Shown here piece after piece: positions 51,777 through 63,369 of a stretch of DNA of 64,000 nt. Source of the stretch: Phymatolithon calcareum (taxonomy: Eukaryota > Rhodophyta > Florideophyceae > Hapalidiales); assembly GCA_977006965.1 (NCBI GenBank), contig OZ345352.1, positions 992,001-1,056,000 on the forward strand. Reading direction: 5' to 3'. Position 1 is the first letter of the stretch. Each line of letters starts with the position of its first letter. Made by a program: the position numbers and the translations under genes. The notes below the pieces were generated by a model that was not told the DNA's origin, did not search any database, and worked only from the letters and a program-made list of their open reading frames with translations.

Positions 51777-52990
51777 AAGAAGTAGGAGAGCACTTTGCGT
51801 TGCGACTCCTGCATGCAAAACGGAACCGGGAGGAAAGCAATAATAAGGAGGGAATGATGAAGACTTGGCAAAGGCTTAGAGTATTATCCGATACCTCGAA
51901 GAAGAACACGAACTGCTGAATGTCCCAGCCATGAGGGCCGCGGACGGAAAGGTCACCGGCAAGGAAGAGCAACTGTGAATCTACCGGGCACGGAGCAAGA
52001 CAGAGAAGTTCAAAAAACGCAATACCCCTGTGGATATGAACGAGAATCAATACCCCGTAATCCAAATAAAGTCGAGAAAATACAGACGTTGGGCAGTCAA
52101 GTGGTTATTCGGCCGCTTCCCCCGGTGAAACCCCTCTGCGCATGTCGACAAATACGATAAACTAGCGAAGATGCTGATGGTAACCTTTCAACACAACCTA
52201 GCGTAACCACAGATGGATTTCAGAGCAGAACAGAAGTGAACCAAGCTATGGAAAAGTTAATGGTGCTTGAAAGCGAGATGAAAGAGGAGATGATGGTGTG
52301 ATGATAGATGCGATACGTTGTAGTCGTCCTCGGAAGGGCTACATCACAATTCGAATGCTCTGGCGTTGGCGTGTGCCGCCGTTGAGGGCCTCTAAAATAA
52401 AAGCATACAATTTCCCCTTGAGGATGCCTACCTAGCCCGTACTTCGTAAGACTTTTTTCATTTGAAGATATTCGCGAAACTGTGGGGCTTTTAAAAAACT
52501 GCTATTGAGAAAACTTCCTCTTCCACACCTAAAGAGCTACGGCAAGAAAAGAGACTGCAATGGATAGGTCGGGGCGTGGCAGCAATGCTGCGTCGCGAAC
52601 AGATTCAGAAAGCGCTGGAATATCTCAAGAAAGGAATTTCAGCGAGCTCCCTGGAAGGCTTGCTCTTGAAGGATGAAGGAGACTCTTTGGAATTCAACAG
52701 AAAGAGGAAAATTACGTATAACATTACCGGGTGCATTCCGTCGATCCTAAGCCTTCCGAATGTAAGCCATCGCCAATTGGCGGTGAAGAGGGCACTCGGG
52801 AGGTCTCCCCCATTGAGTACCACACCTCTAGAAGACAGATTTGGCGATAGTGTACTTATCCTCACGGATACCCTTCAGGATCATCTTGCAATGTACTAGA
52901 TGACCTAAAAAGCGCTGAACCAGTTACTGTTCTTTACCATATTATTCTACTGTCTAGTTTACTGAAATTTTCCCTCAATTGAGGGTATGA
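51777..52990 (+). mobile_element. LINE remnants, two more truncated pieces
   Basis: 51777-52505: decayed ORF2 fragment ending in an A-like tail (CTGTGGGGCTTTTAAAAAACTG). 52515-52899: a piece with one 107-codon frame carrying the C-terminal domain (IQKALEYLKKGISASSLEGL, RKRKITYNITGCIPSILSLP, HRQLAVKRALGRSPPLSTTP). The palindrome CCCTCAATTGAGGG is at 52973-52986. Confidence 0.6.
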
Positions 52991-53691
52991 GATTCAAATA
53001 ATTTTTTGCAAACGAGACCTCTCCAATATCAGGCTCGTCGACAGCGTTAAGCATATGGATAGCAACAACGCGCTTCGTGAAACAGTCTCAATGAAATGAA
53101 CGCGACAGATGCATGTTTCGCCACCATAAAGCTTGCTACATGATGAACATATATGTTTGCAAGGTGAGGAAAACGACTGCCATATATGGCAGTCGTTTTC
53201 CTCACTTTGCAAACTTTGCGGTTAATTTGCGGGGCAAAAGTAGTCGTCATGGCATTCGAATTCTTCCTTTTCTTCTCGATGGGAACGAAGAGAGTTCGAA
53301 CATCGCTCTCTAACGTAAACGTACGATCTGAATTGACTGAATGTTGACGAATAGTACTGGATTTTATTGCGATATCGATAAATTGCTGGATCAGTACTTC
53401 ATGTTGTCTTTGCTGCATCACGCGCTGCTGACACTCTGGGTGAGCTTCAGAGATTAGAAACGAGTTATCAACCAAGAAAGTTGCCAGAGCGAATGTGTTC
53501 ACACGAAACGATCATTGGAGCACTTGGTTCGTCGTTCGACGCCGAAATATTCTCGGCGGCCTGAGCTTTTGAGGACAAAGAACAGTTGCGAATCCCATGC
53601 GCACACCACATTCGCGGGTTTGCAGACATAAGGAGCTTCCTCGATGCGCTGACCGGGCAACGATGGATGTATGGGGAGATGACAAGCTGTC
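52991..53691. other. No recognised gene; contains a 60-bp palindrome
   Basis: Overlapping frames on both strands (53047-53502 - and 53113-53313 +) have no recognised domain and both run through the palindrome. Confidence 0.35.
53155..53214. repeat. 60-bp almost perfect palindrome
   Basis: GTTTGCAAGGTGAGGAAAAC-GACTGCCATA and its inverse with no spacer; the only mismatch is G53163 against T53206. Cruciform- or hairpin-forming. Confidence 0.92.
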
Positions 53692-53702
53692 GGATACTAT
53701 AG

Positions 53703-53905
53703 AAGAAGAAAGGTAGATTTTTATTTAAAAGTTACCAACGCATCTGCTGACGCTTGGGGCAACTTTCCTAGGGCCAAGAGGTTTTGGCTAGATTCTGTCT
53801 ATGGAAGAGTTTTCTTTTCTTGTTGGTGTAACAAGATTCAGTGGACTACAAAAACTCACCTCTGGTCTCCTTCGGGACCTCGAGGGGAAAATTACTCCCC
53901 TTGTG
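53703..53905 (-). mobile_element. LINE-C 3' end, 203 bp
   Basis: Perfect 11-bp duplications GGATACTATAG (53692-53702 and 53906-53916). GAAGAAGAAAGG (the TTC tail on the minus strand) then the C-family 3' UTR. Uninterrupted, so it serves as the reference for the MITE insertion at 6939. Confidence 0.9.
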
Positions 53906-53964
53906 GGATACTATAGGAAGGCTGATTGATGATATGATCACTTGCGAAGCAATTTAGATCCCAA

Positions 53965-54309
53965 GCTACTGTGGGCTCCCTGGGAAAGAAAAAAGCGGAC
54001 TTCCTTGCTCGAAATGGCATTTCGGAGTCAAGTCTAGTGACGCATTAAAATATACCCTTAACCATAGAATCTGCGAGGTCGATTGTCAATCGACACCAGT
54101 CGACAAAGCTGAGGAGTATGCAGCTGTTAACCCCAGAGGGCAATATAAGCCACAGGCGCACTGAAACTACTCTCAATCAACTTGCCGCACTATGCTGCTC
54201 GCTGGTAACATTTTTTCAAGATGTTCCCATCGAATACGACCCTATATGCAAGACCTGTGCTGTGGGAACCAAGGAGACCGTGGAGCATCTACTACTACGC
54301 TGTGGATAA
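53965..54309 (+). pseudogene. Fragment of a different LINE with RNase H and a CCHC knuckle
   Basis: GKKKADFLARNGISESS (about 53987-54040) resembles the end of an RNase H domain (G-x-x-x-AD-x-LAR). Then NQLAALCCSL and CKTCAVGTKETVEHLLLRC (C-x2-C-x9-H-x4-C) at 54247-54306, the C-terminal knuckle typical of I/R1/Jockey-type LINEs. Families A to E here lack both. Frameshifted and short. Confidence 0.6.
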
Positions 54310-55448
54310 TAAGGCCTGTGAGCAGCCCCACATTCGTGACAAATCAAGGGAGAAGCAATATCGACATATTTCTTACAAAGTCAGCGGAAGCTGAAGTTCC
54401 GTATGTCCAGAGCGGATCATGGGATGGTGACACAGAGCATACACCGGTTCGAATGCGATTCTTGAATCACAAAATTGTCGCACAGCAGAAGGAAAAGTTC
54501 ACATCAAGAGCAGCAAGGAAATGCCCAGAACGAGCGGCACAAGCCAGTGCGGAAATATCCTCGTGGGCCCCAGAGATGATCCAAAAACTGCGCACTTGTA
54601 TCAGTGAAGGTGACCTCAATGCTTGGTACAAAATTCTACGCGTCAAGATCACAAAGCCCTGGATCTACGGTAAGCCAAGGCCGGGACGATACAAGACGTT
54701 TTCGAACAGAGAGCTCGATCAATTAGCCAAGAAAAGAGAACTGATTTACAAAAGGGTACAAAGATTGGGTCTCCAAGCAGACAAAGCTGAGCTGAATAAG
54801 GTCAAAGCGCTGATCCAGAAAAAGGTACGGAAATCGAAGGAGGACCATTTTGAAAAATATATGGAAGGAATCGAGAAGATGGGCCCCACTGAGGCTGCAA
54901 ATATCGCGGGCAAGGTTATGAAGTCCAAGGAGCGACGAACTGGTAAGAACCCCTAGAAGCCCCAGTGCACCCGAGAAAGTTTTCCGCGTACATCTCGAAC
55001 GTGTGCAAAGCGGAGAAGGATTGGAATGTGACCCTTGAAAGGTTTACCGTTAACAGAGCAATGAGGAGGCACCTTCGAAGAGCCTTTAACAGAGCGCCAA
55101 GAGGGAAAGCTGTGGGCCCAGACGGCGTTACTGTGGAGATGCTACACGCAAGCAAGGAGGTCGGTTTCGAATTGATTCTGGTTCTGTGGGAGACATAAGG
55201 GCGACTGAGGTGCCTCCCACGACAATGGCGGCAAGTAACACTTATTCCCCTCTACAAGAAAGGTCCAGCACACATTGCGGCAAACTACAGGCCTATCTCT
55301 CTACTGAGTCAGGTCAGGAAGATAATCGATTCCGCCCAAGACTCATACATAAGGGATCACTACCGGTTTAACAGAGCACAACTGGGTTTTCGGAGAGACA
55401 AGAGCACATATTTGGCCATACTTCGCGCAAAGAATACTATGCAAAATG

Positions 55449-56145
55449 TGTGAGTCCGGAACTGTTTAGCCCCATCGAACAGTCATTAGAACGGCGGCTG
55501 CGTGTTGCTGGATGTAGAGGTGGTGATTGTGTGTGACAAGTTCTAGATCGATGATTGTTGACAAGTCCTTGCTTGTCAAGTTTATTGATGGTGCTGCTAC
55601 TTACAGTATACTACTTCTGGATTCATAGAATCAAAAAGACGAGCTAGCGGTGCATCTCGATTCATATTGTATATGAAACGGATGATGATGTGTCTGCGCA
55701 AATGCGCGCGACTATCACGTAGAGAATGCACACAAAGTCTTGGCAAGAGAATAAACGGAACGACTGATTACAGGAAGAGAAACAATTTCTTGTATTGTAC
55801 CCATATGGGTAACAATATTGTGCCTTACCATGAGTTGCGCCCAAAAACGGATGCAAAGGAATTACTGTTCTCCTTGGGTGACACCTTGAACAATGATGAG
55901 TGTAGCGATGACAAATGAAACATATGAAGGGTGAACATACGTAAAAAGGGTATGTGCCGTCGAGCGAGGTGAACGTCTTGATCCACGGTAGGAAATCTCA
56001 AATTGAGCTTGAATTCAACCGGTATGGCGGAGTGAGACGGTAAATTGAAAGGATATCAGATTAACGTGTCCGAGACTCACCAAACTCGTATGAAGGTCCG
56101 CACGAGTGAGAAGAGTGTCTTGCGAAACAGGATCCAGGAGCGTGG
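55449..56145. mobile_element. Unidentified insertion in LINE-D
   Basis: About 0.7 kb separates LRAKNTMQN from NGHPFDAVLDL in the RT. A short repeat CAAAATG flanks it (about 55441-55447 and 56153-56159; the right copy begins a few bases later than the apparent edge). No inverted ends seen. Contains an ATG-started frame at 55673-55918 (RRECTQSLGKRINGTTDYRK, then FSLGDTLNNDECSDDK) that I do not recognise. Confidence 0.45.
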
Positions 56146-56233
56146 TTGTGCTTCCTCAAAATGGTCACCCGTTCGATGCTGTACTTGACTTGTCAGCAGC
56201 GTATGAGAGCGTCTCGAGGGATATCCTCCTTGA

Positions 56234-56546
56234 AGAAGAAGAAGTGTAAGTTTTTTATTTAAAGTTACCAACGCATCTGCAGACGCTTGGGGCAACTTTG
56301 CGAAGGCCATTGGGCCACAAACAGGGTCTATCGTTCTTGTATGTTAGCGTAGTCGATTTCGACACGATCTGGCGGAAATATCAAAACCTACGTCTGGCTT
56401 AGAGCCTCGAGGGGGAAAAATATTCCACTGTCTTGAGTCGCGGGTTTCAGGTTTCGAGAGTGGCCTTGGCCGCCTGATACATGGCAAGTATTTCGTCTAG
56501 TGCCCTCCTTGTAAAAGCACTTTCTTCATATGATAGCTTGTCTTTT
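56234..56546 (-). mobile_element. LINE-C 3' end in LINE-D
   Basis: Flanked by GATATCCTCCTTGA (56220-56233) and GATATCCTTGTTGA (56547-56560), 12 of 14 identical. GAAGAAGAAG (tail) then the C 3' UTR and the ORF2 end (minus strand). Interrupts the RT between SRDILL and EQLKKNLP. Confidence 0.85.
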
Positions 56547-56833
56547 GATATCCTTGTTGAGCAACTGAAGAAAAATCTGCCGGCGCAAATAACAAAGATG
56601 GTATCTTACCTGATGAAACCGTCGTGGATCACGTCGGCAGGAGATGAAACGAAAACGTGGTGCATTATCGACCGAGGTGTTCCGCAGGGCTCCCCGCTTA
56701 GTCCGTGCCTATATAACATATTCATGGATACGTTCTCCGAAGCCGCCGCCCAAGTAACAAGAACAGTGTCTGACAATCCAGCGCAGCTATTTGCGGATGA
56801 CGTTCTTCTTCAGTCAGCGAAAGGAGTCGTGTT

Positions 56834-56973
56834 ACACCAACAAGAAAAGAAAACCCCTTCAGGACAGAATCTAGCCAAAACCCCTTGGCCTTAGGAAAGT
56901 TGCCCCGAGCGTCAGCAGATGCGTTGGTAACTTTTAAATAAAAATCTACCTTTCTTCTTCTTCTTCTTCTTCA
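56834..56973 (+). mobile_element. LINE-C short 3' copy in LINE-D
   Basis: Starts GTGTTACACCAACAAG and ends GGTAACTTTTAAATAAAAATC-TACC-(TTC)6. TTCTTCTTCAGTCA stands at both junctions as a likely target repeat. Interrupts the RT directly after the FADD motif. Nearly identical to the copy at 22866-23003. Confidence 0.8.
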
Positions 56974-58095
56974 GTCAAAGAATGCAAAAAGGATTGCAAA
57001 AACTATTGGACATAGCTACGAAGTGGGCAGCCGAGAACTCCATGAAATGGAACACAAAGCCAGGAAAGAGCGAAGTCTTTAAGTACAAAGGACTCCCAAA
57101 GAAGAAATTTTTCCTTGCAGGAAAAGAGCTGCACCAGGCCTGGAGACTGTCCTACGTCGGGATAAGTATGAGCAACAACGGAGTCACCGACGATACAGCA
57201 ATCTCAAGAGTTCGGAATGCGATGGGATGCATACACAAACTCCGTCAAATTGGCCTGAACGTCGGAGGACTCCAACCAACCACGTGCATCAGGATTTTCA
57301 AGTCGTTGATTCTCCCCAAATGGGAGTATGCCATTCACCTGACCCCGATTACGAAACGACTACTATCGGCAACTGAAGCAGCAGAAGTCTTTTCTACAGA
57401 TACGTTTTTGGAAAATATGCCGAGTATCGAAGGGAGAGGATGCGAGTGCTCTGCCATCTCGCCAGCCCACAGATGAGGAGAATGCACCAGGCTGAAAGGT
57501 TCGCCTTAAGCTTAGTAAGACGTAGGAAGTGCCTGGAGCTTTCAGAAGAATACCAGGGAAGGGAAGATGATCTGGAAGACTTATCAAAGGACATTGGGTA
57601 TCTCGGGGAAGAGGAACACCTCAAAGAATCTCTGAAACAAGCGGAAGAAAGTATGGTGTCAAAAAAGCGACGCTTACAAATAACAGTCAAAGTCTGGTCG
57701 TTGGAAGAAGAGGGTCAGACAGTTAAAATCCTGATCGGCGTACCTAACGACCTACCAGGAGTGCTATATATAAGGGACAGAACTGCGCGGTTGAGATGCC
57801 TGAGAGTCATTTTCAACAGAGTTCCTTTGTGGAGAAAATCCATTCTGGCTAAGTACTTTGGGACTGATGCTGTGGTGGAGCTTATCGTGTTGCAACGTAT
57901 ACTATGGTCTATGAAGATGGGACAAGAAACGGAATATGAATGCAAAAGACTTACTCGAGCCCTCACAGAGAGAGAAATTCGGATTAAGGAGATATTAGAA
58001 TGGTAGTAGAGAGATGAGTATGGAAAACAGCGAGAAGCTGCCCTGTTACTCAAATTGAGGCTTTGGGAGCTTTTAAAATAAATCAACATATATCC

Positions 58096-59149
58096 CCTAC
58101 TCCTACGCTGTAGTGGACGGAATGTATCAAGACGCTAGATAATTGCTAGACTTGTCACCAGAACGGTGGAAGATTTATGCAATGAGAAACGGGTTGAAGT
58201 ACTCAAGTTCGTGAACAATGAGGAGCTGTTTGAAAACATCCGAAAAAAATTTATAGGGCGTAGCTAAGAGAGCCCCCCAACGGGCGCCCAGTGCTTCTGA
58301 TGACTGCGTAGCAGCTTAGTTGGTCTACTGGTTAGCTTTTGGCTGCGAATGGAGCTGGAAAATTGGCGTTTTCTGATGAAGGTTGGCGACGACGAGTACT
58401 GTAAGCAGGACTTGGCAATACTACGCTTTGCCAGTGTGGGCTCGGCCCAAGGTGCAGAGCGGGCTGAAGCACCATCAACAGGTTTTTATGAACTGAGGCT
58501 AACTATCTTGACTATCGCAATCTTAATCTTCTTCACTGCGTGTTGAATTAGGATCCATTTTACGCGCAGTGACGTGCTTGCGAGACCAACGATTTTCTCT
58601 TCAATTACATCCTGAGCCGTACCAATCACATTTATTGACTTGGAAAAGGATGCCTATAGTCTGCAACATTCTTCTCGGGCAAGGGCCTTCGTTTCCTTGG
58701 CATGTTTGGCTGCATCGACCCGTAGGCGGGAGTCTTTTTCTTGCGGCACAGCATGTCTGATTCTTAAGAGTATACAGCACATTTGTGTTCCTAGTTCAGC
58801 ACGATGTGATTTTCAGGTAGTAACTGCGCAACTCCTCGCACAGAATACAAGCCCCGCTTTACGACTCTGGCGTGAGCGAGCTGTTTCGCCTTTGTTTTAT
58901 AGATTTTTTCGAGCTTTTAAATCGCCCGTCAATTGAGATGGTGAGTAAACTAGACACTAGGATGGCATGGAATAGAAAAAACGCTGCAGATATGAGCTAC
59001 CGGTGCAAAACATCAATTGGACTCCAAGATTTTCCCCCACAGAAGGGGGTGTAGAACCGGTCATGCCAGGGGCCGTCATGGGAATGGCCGGATATGCGTG
59101 GTCCAACAATGACAGCTCAGATATGTGGGGTTGAATGAAGAGGTTTACT
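58096..59149. other. Mostly unrecognised
   Basis: One plus-strand stretch at about 58166-58267 (VEDLCNEKRVEVLKFVNNEE, then LFENIRKKFIGRS, stop) looks like a protein C-terminus, perhaps of another LINE; family not recognised. Nothing else is supported. Confidence 0.3.
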
Positions 59150-59725
59150 TGGTAGTTGATCGATATCGATAGTGAGGTTGGTCGAAGACCCTAAGTACTA
59201 AACGGAGACAACATACTACATTGAAGATGTCCTGCCATGTGCAGGTAAGCGGGCACTCATATGGGGAGGTCAGATAGCTTACCAAAATAACACGGCCCAC
59301 GGTAAGCGACGGAGAATTTATAGACTACTGGCCGGTAAATCTTGTGGCGACGAGGAACGAGAGAGGACAGTAGCACTAACGAGACGAGAACTCGAATCCG
59401 GCACAAGTACAGTCCGCGCATGAGGAGCACCACCACTATAGGCACTTGAGAGAAGCACCGGGAGTGAAGAGGCGATCAGGACGATATAGGTATTCGTCCT
59501 GTGAGCGCTTCTGTGGCTTCACACGACAAGCAGGCCAGGAAATGTCCATCAACTGCAGACCAACAGAATCCCGCAATCTGCAGGGGGAGTTTACATCTAG
59601 GGCCACGACAACCAGAAGGAACAGAAGTGAGTATTGTAAGCTACACTAGAACAGTAGCATCTGAAACGCATCACCCTAGCAGTCACAAGAGTTGCTGAGG
59701 GCGTTTAATAAATTCTAAATTCAAA
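59150..59725 (+). mobile_element. LINE-B 3' fragment
   Basis: Ends with the B tail (GCTGAGGGCGTTTAATAAATTC, then AAATTCAAAAT). Upstream the frame CGDEERERTVALTRRELESG, then TSTVRA and a stop (59340-59421), is probably the ORF2 end. 5' edge uncertain. Confidence 0.6.
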
Positions 59726-60271
59726 ATATATCTTCGTTCAACGACGAATAATGTCGTTTCGGTGGCCTAAGATAAGGGGATGAAAGATTCGGACCATGTA
59801 AACCGGAAATCATAGATATCGTGAACCTAGTGGCCGCCATGGCGCTTGTCGGGTAAGCGCAGCCAACAATAATGGTTCGGTTGATCGTGATTAAATTAAG
59901 ACGTACACTTAGTCGCTGATCGATCCCCCGATTTTTCAGAGGACAAGCAATAATGCCTAACTTCTACAAGCAAGATAAAAGATGACATACCATGGAATGC
60001 GAAGACCAGATTGCTTACCGAACCAGCACAGGCCAAGGTAAACCAGTAAGATTTCATGGACGACTAGGTAGTAAATCTTTCTTTATTGCGGAAAGATCGC
60101 TCACGCAGAACGCGAGCGCCTAAAGCTGTTCTGTAACAGCTTTACACTCTTCTGAAATTTGAGTATGGAATATACTTGCTCTTGGCACGGCTATGGAGGA
60201 CCAAATAAGGAAACTGAGCTTATATACGCTATGCAGCACGTGAGGAAGCTTTTCCCGCATATTCTTGAGAC

Positions 60272-61504
60272 TTTTTTTTTCAATTGAACTTTATTTAAAA
60301 GCCTTACAATCTTACGAATATACAGGCAAGGCTTCCTCAGTTTCTACCTTCCAGTGTGCAGACCGTTGAAACTTACCGTCTGCCATAGCGGTGGGGAAAG
60401 TTTGAAACATAGATCGTCGTACCTACAATGTGGTTTTTTTGCAACTGTTTAGTTGTTTAATTGAAAGCCCTCATTAACACTCCTAAGACTGTACGGGAGC
60501 AGCTTTTCGTAACTTGTTCATTTTAGTATATCGCCTGGTCCCTAATACAGGGACTCGTCGTTTTCCATATTGTCAATTATGGTGACGCTGTAGAGTAGTA
60601 TGGAGTCTAATGCCTTTTCCGTTCTTATCATTTCTCCGGAGTCCAGTTCATACTTTTCTAGGTTCATACGTATGGTCTCCATGTGGCGCTCTGCTGCCGT
60701 TCGGAATGTATTCGATATTAGCGTCGTGCACACTTGAGGGAACCTTCCGCTTGCGTATTTTATGGCCAGTTGTCGATGTCTCACCTTAGTAAACCTGAGG
60801 ATGGCCGGGATCTCATCCGGTTTGTCGTACGGTATTTTCCTCTTTCTTCTTGCTTCGAGCCTCGTGCCTTCTTTTGCGAACAGTATTCGTCGGAGTTGGC
60901 CTGGAGAATTCCCTTCCTGTATATGTTTGAAGGGGGCCGCGAACTGTTCTTGTTACAGCATCGCGGCAATATCGCGACTTGCCCGCTGTAGTTCTTTGAA
61001 GTTTCGCTCTTCCCTTGGCTTGGATAGGATAGTCGACTTCCTTGCCTTTCCTCGTAGCAGCATCCTCAGCGCTAATATTTCTCTCCTGTGTTCTGGTGAT
61101 TGGATCCTGCACATAAGCCGGAGCCGCTCGATCCTTCCACTTGCCGTACCACCGAATACACCTAGTATGTGGTGTTCTTGTGGGTTCGCTATTGGTGTTC
61201 CCGCTAATAGGCTTCGGGTCTTAAGGGACATCTTAGTAAATTTTCGTTCTTGATTCAGAGCAGTCCTTCTTCGTTTTCCATGCACTCGATGATGGTCTTT
61301 CTGAATAGCAAGAGCTCGTTAAGTGCTTTCTCGGAGTCTAGTCTTTTGTCTCCTTTCAGTTCATATCCTGGCAGATTGTTTTCCAGCGTTTCCATATGCT
61401 GTCGAGCTCGGTTTCCAAATTTTTCCACAACGCTTGTTGTCGGCACCTGCTGAAATCTTCCGCAGATGTACTGAAGCGCTAATTGCCTGTGCTTCATCTA
61501 CAGT
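60272..61504 (-). mobile_element. LINE-A copy 5, 5'-truncated, split by LINE-E
   Basis: T-run at 60272, A-family 3' UTR (60282-60420), then after the LINE-E insertion the remaining UTR (61173-61254) and the ORF2 C-terminus (61255-61497: RQLALQYICGRFQQVPTTSV to LLLFRKTIIECMENEEGLL). TSD ATATTCTTSAGAC (12/13). Confidence 0.85.
60434..61159 (-). mobile_element. LINE-E copy 1, 5'-truncated
   Basis: Inserted in the LINE-A copy 5 UTR. Flanks ACCTACAATGTGG (60421-60433) and ACCTAGTATGTGG (61160-61172). The 3' UTR ends (minus) GCTTTCAATTAAACAACT then GCAAAAAAA. ORF2 end 60542-61159: RRREILALRMLLRG-type connection, RKRKIPYDKPDEIPAILRF, RHRQLAIKYASGRFPQVCTT, TEKALDSILLYSVTIIDNME and NDESLY. Confidence 0.85.
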
Positions 61505-61540
61505 ATATTCTTCAGACTGTGGAGCTTCAAAAAAGAATAC

Positions 61541-63356
61541 AGTAAAAAAGCTCTTCTCGTTTTTCTACCCACTCTACCTGTAAAACTTACGTCTGGACAC
61601 GGAGCACCCAACGCAACATAAATTCAGTTGTTCTGCAGTTCTTTGCAACCATATGTACAGGCTTTGCACAATGCGTCGTAAGATGCTGTGTAGGCTCGAA
61701 TCAAGCAGATGATATACTTGATCTTCAATCTGTGCCCACCACAACTTGGAGAGGGCAAAATTGTCTCCCATTCCATAGAGCTGCAGCAACCTACCGTGTG
61801 GATGAACGCATGGATCAAAAGAGTAAAAGATTTGTTGTAGAACTCGATTTGTCGAAGAGTCGTTGACTTCGATCCACAGAATCTGGACCTTATACATATC
61901 AATTACCGTGCAAGCTGTGCGAAACATCGAGTGAATGTATACAGTTGGTCCCACTTGGCGCTGCAATCGAGTTGTTCAGGAAATCTAAATCTGGTCCTAA
62001 CATTCGGGTGCAAAGGTCTGTTTATACGGGAGCTTCAACACAGTGCCCCGATTTACATATGTACTTCCTCGTTTCTTTTCCTTCGTCATTGAAACAATAT
62101 CTACTGGCGTGCGCTTTACTTGACGATTACCGCCGTCCCGAGATAAACAACAACCGAAGTGGCAGCATCAAATTGGTGCATGCTTGCCTTATCGCGTTAA
62201 GCTCCTCTAGTACATAAGGCCATGTAGCCCACCTCAATTAGTTCGGGGTACCGATTCATGACCAAGTAAACTCACAGCTTGATTCTAATCTTCGCACGAG
62301 TCGTGAACTAGGCTCACACGCCCATCAATATGGCGATCTGTAGTATTTTTGATTCTACATTCATTCGAGTGTGTGAATCTGCTCTCGACCTAAAGAGGCT
62401 CGCTAAGCAGTGCTTTATTTTATTAATTACCTTCTACTTAGATTACGGCAGGTCGTACTACTGCTAGCTAATTTAAAGCAAGCTTCTTTTCTGCCTACCG
62501 CTCGCCCTTACTGGGCGATTCCACCCGCGGCAACAGGTGTGGTTCCACGTATACGTTCATTCATTCGTGCCCACGGTAGGCCTTGATTTCATCTCGCAAT
62601 AGTAGATATTGTAGCGGTGACGAAGGGAATTGAAGGAGAGGAAAATTTGTACTTGTAGCGTTAGCCTAGAGATTACACACAAGGGAAATCTAGAGCTCGT
62701 CTTTGAGAAGTTATATCAGCAAGGGGACGGTCATTCATTTCATAGACGAAAATGCTCAACAAGGAATTCTCTCTCAAGGTTTCGCTCAGCTTGCACTCCA
62801 AGCAAACAGTAAACCGTAAAGACTCTTCAAGCGATGTCATTGGCTCTTGATGAAAGTGCATCGTATTTGAAACAGTTACAGTGCGATATAGCAATGCGGC
62901 AGGAAATGATCCAGCTGCTAAAATATGCCTCGGGGAACCCATGTGTACCGTGATAAGCCGTGTACGATAGAAGCACTTAGTGTGAAACAGAAGCTAGAAT
63001 GCCCCTTGGGAAACCTGCGGTCTAGCCACAGTGATATGCCTTACGCGATAGGAACAGCTGGATCTATAGCTCCGGCTATTCGGAAGAGATGCGGATGATA
63101 CAACGGGAAGACGGCCTTGTTCAATGTCTGAGTGACGTTGATGGGAAATGTAGAAGTTGATAGTGAAGTAAGAGGCACGGATGTCAGGATCAGAATGCTA
63201 AGCTAAACACATGGCTGAAAGTGTCTACCAAGGATCGAGTCTGGTATTGGGTGCACCAGATTGGTTGGTACACTTTGCGAGTTTTGTCGCGAGGCGACGC
63301 AAGAACTGGATGCATAGACTATGGAAACCTAAACAGCTCTCATGTTTGGATGGCAT
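61541..63356. other. Gene-poor; one dispersed repeat
   Basis: 62441-62505 repeats the segment at 19526-19596. A 130-codon minus frame at 61574-61966 (TTG start) is not recognised. No other support. Confidence 0.35.
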
Positions 63357-63369
63357 CCATGTAGCATGT

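Larger units (their letters stand above)
54320..58006 (+). pseudogene. LINE-D ORF2 (interrupted)
   Basis: Blocks in order: endonuclease end (54370-54460), linker (PGRYKTFSNRELDQLAKKRE, 54680s), GKAVGPDGVTVEML (55100s), ANYRPISLLSQVRKIIDSAQ, GFRRDKSTYLAILRAKNTMQ (55385-55448), motif A AVLDLSAAYESVSRDILL (56180s), RGVPQGSPLSPCLYNIFMD and AQLFADDVLLQSAKG (56560-56825), thumb LSYVGISMSNNG (57140s), connection (57440-57700), and a C-terminal domain (LPGVLYIRDRTARLRCLRVI, KYFGTDAVVELIVLQRIL, REIRIKEILEW). Most RT motifs are intact. Breaks come mainly from insertions plus frameshifts near 54960, 55200 and 57450. Confidence 0.85.
54312..58095 (+). mobile_element. LINE-D copy with three nested insertions
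   Basis: 5'-truncated in the endonuclease (SNIDIFLTKSAEAEVPYVQS, HTPVRMRF). ORF2 runs to about 58006 and the D tail ends GGGAGCTTTTAAAATAAATC-AACATATATCCCC. Interrupted by an unknown 0.7-kb insert (55449-56145), a minus-strand LINE-C end (56234-56546) and a plus-strand LINE-C end (about 56834-56973). Removing these leaves about 2.6 kb of LINE-D. Confidence 0.85.
60240..61540 (+). mobile_element. Old LINE-A-type tail, split by LINE-A copy 5
   Basis: GTGAGGAAGCTTTTCCCGCA-TATTCTTGAGAC at 60241-60271 continues at 61518 with TGTGGAGCTTCAAAAAAG. Together they form one A-type 3' tail on the plus strand. The duplicated target ATATTCTTSAGAC is at 60259-60271 and 61505-61517. Confidence 0.7.

Noticed and set aside
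61574-61966. 130-codon minus frame
   Set aside because: Non-ATG start, no recognised domain, a second unsupported frame overlaps it.
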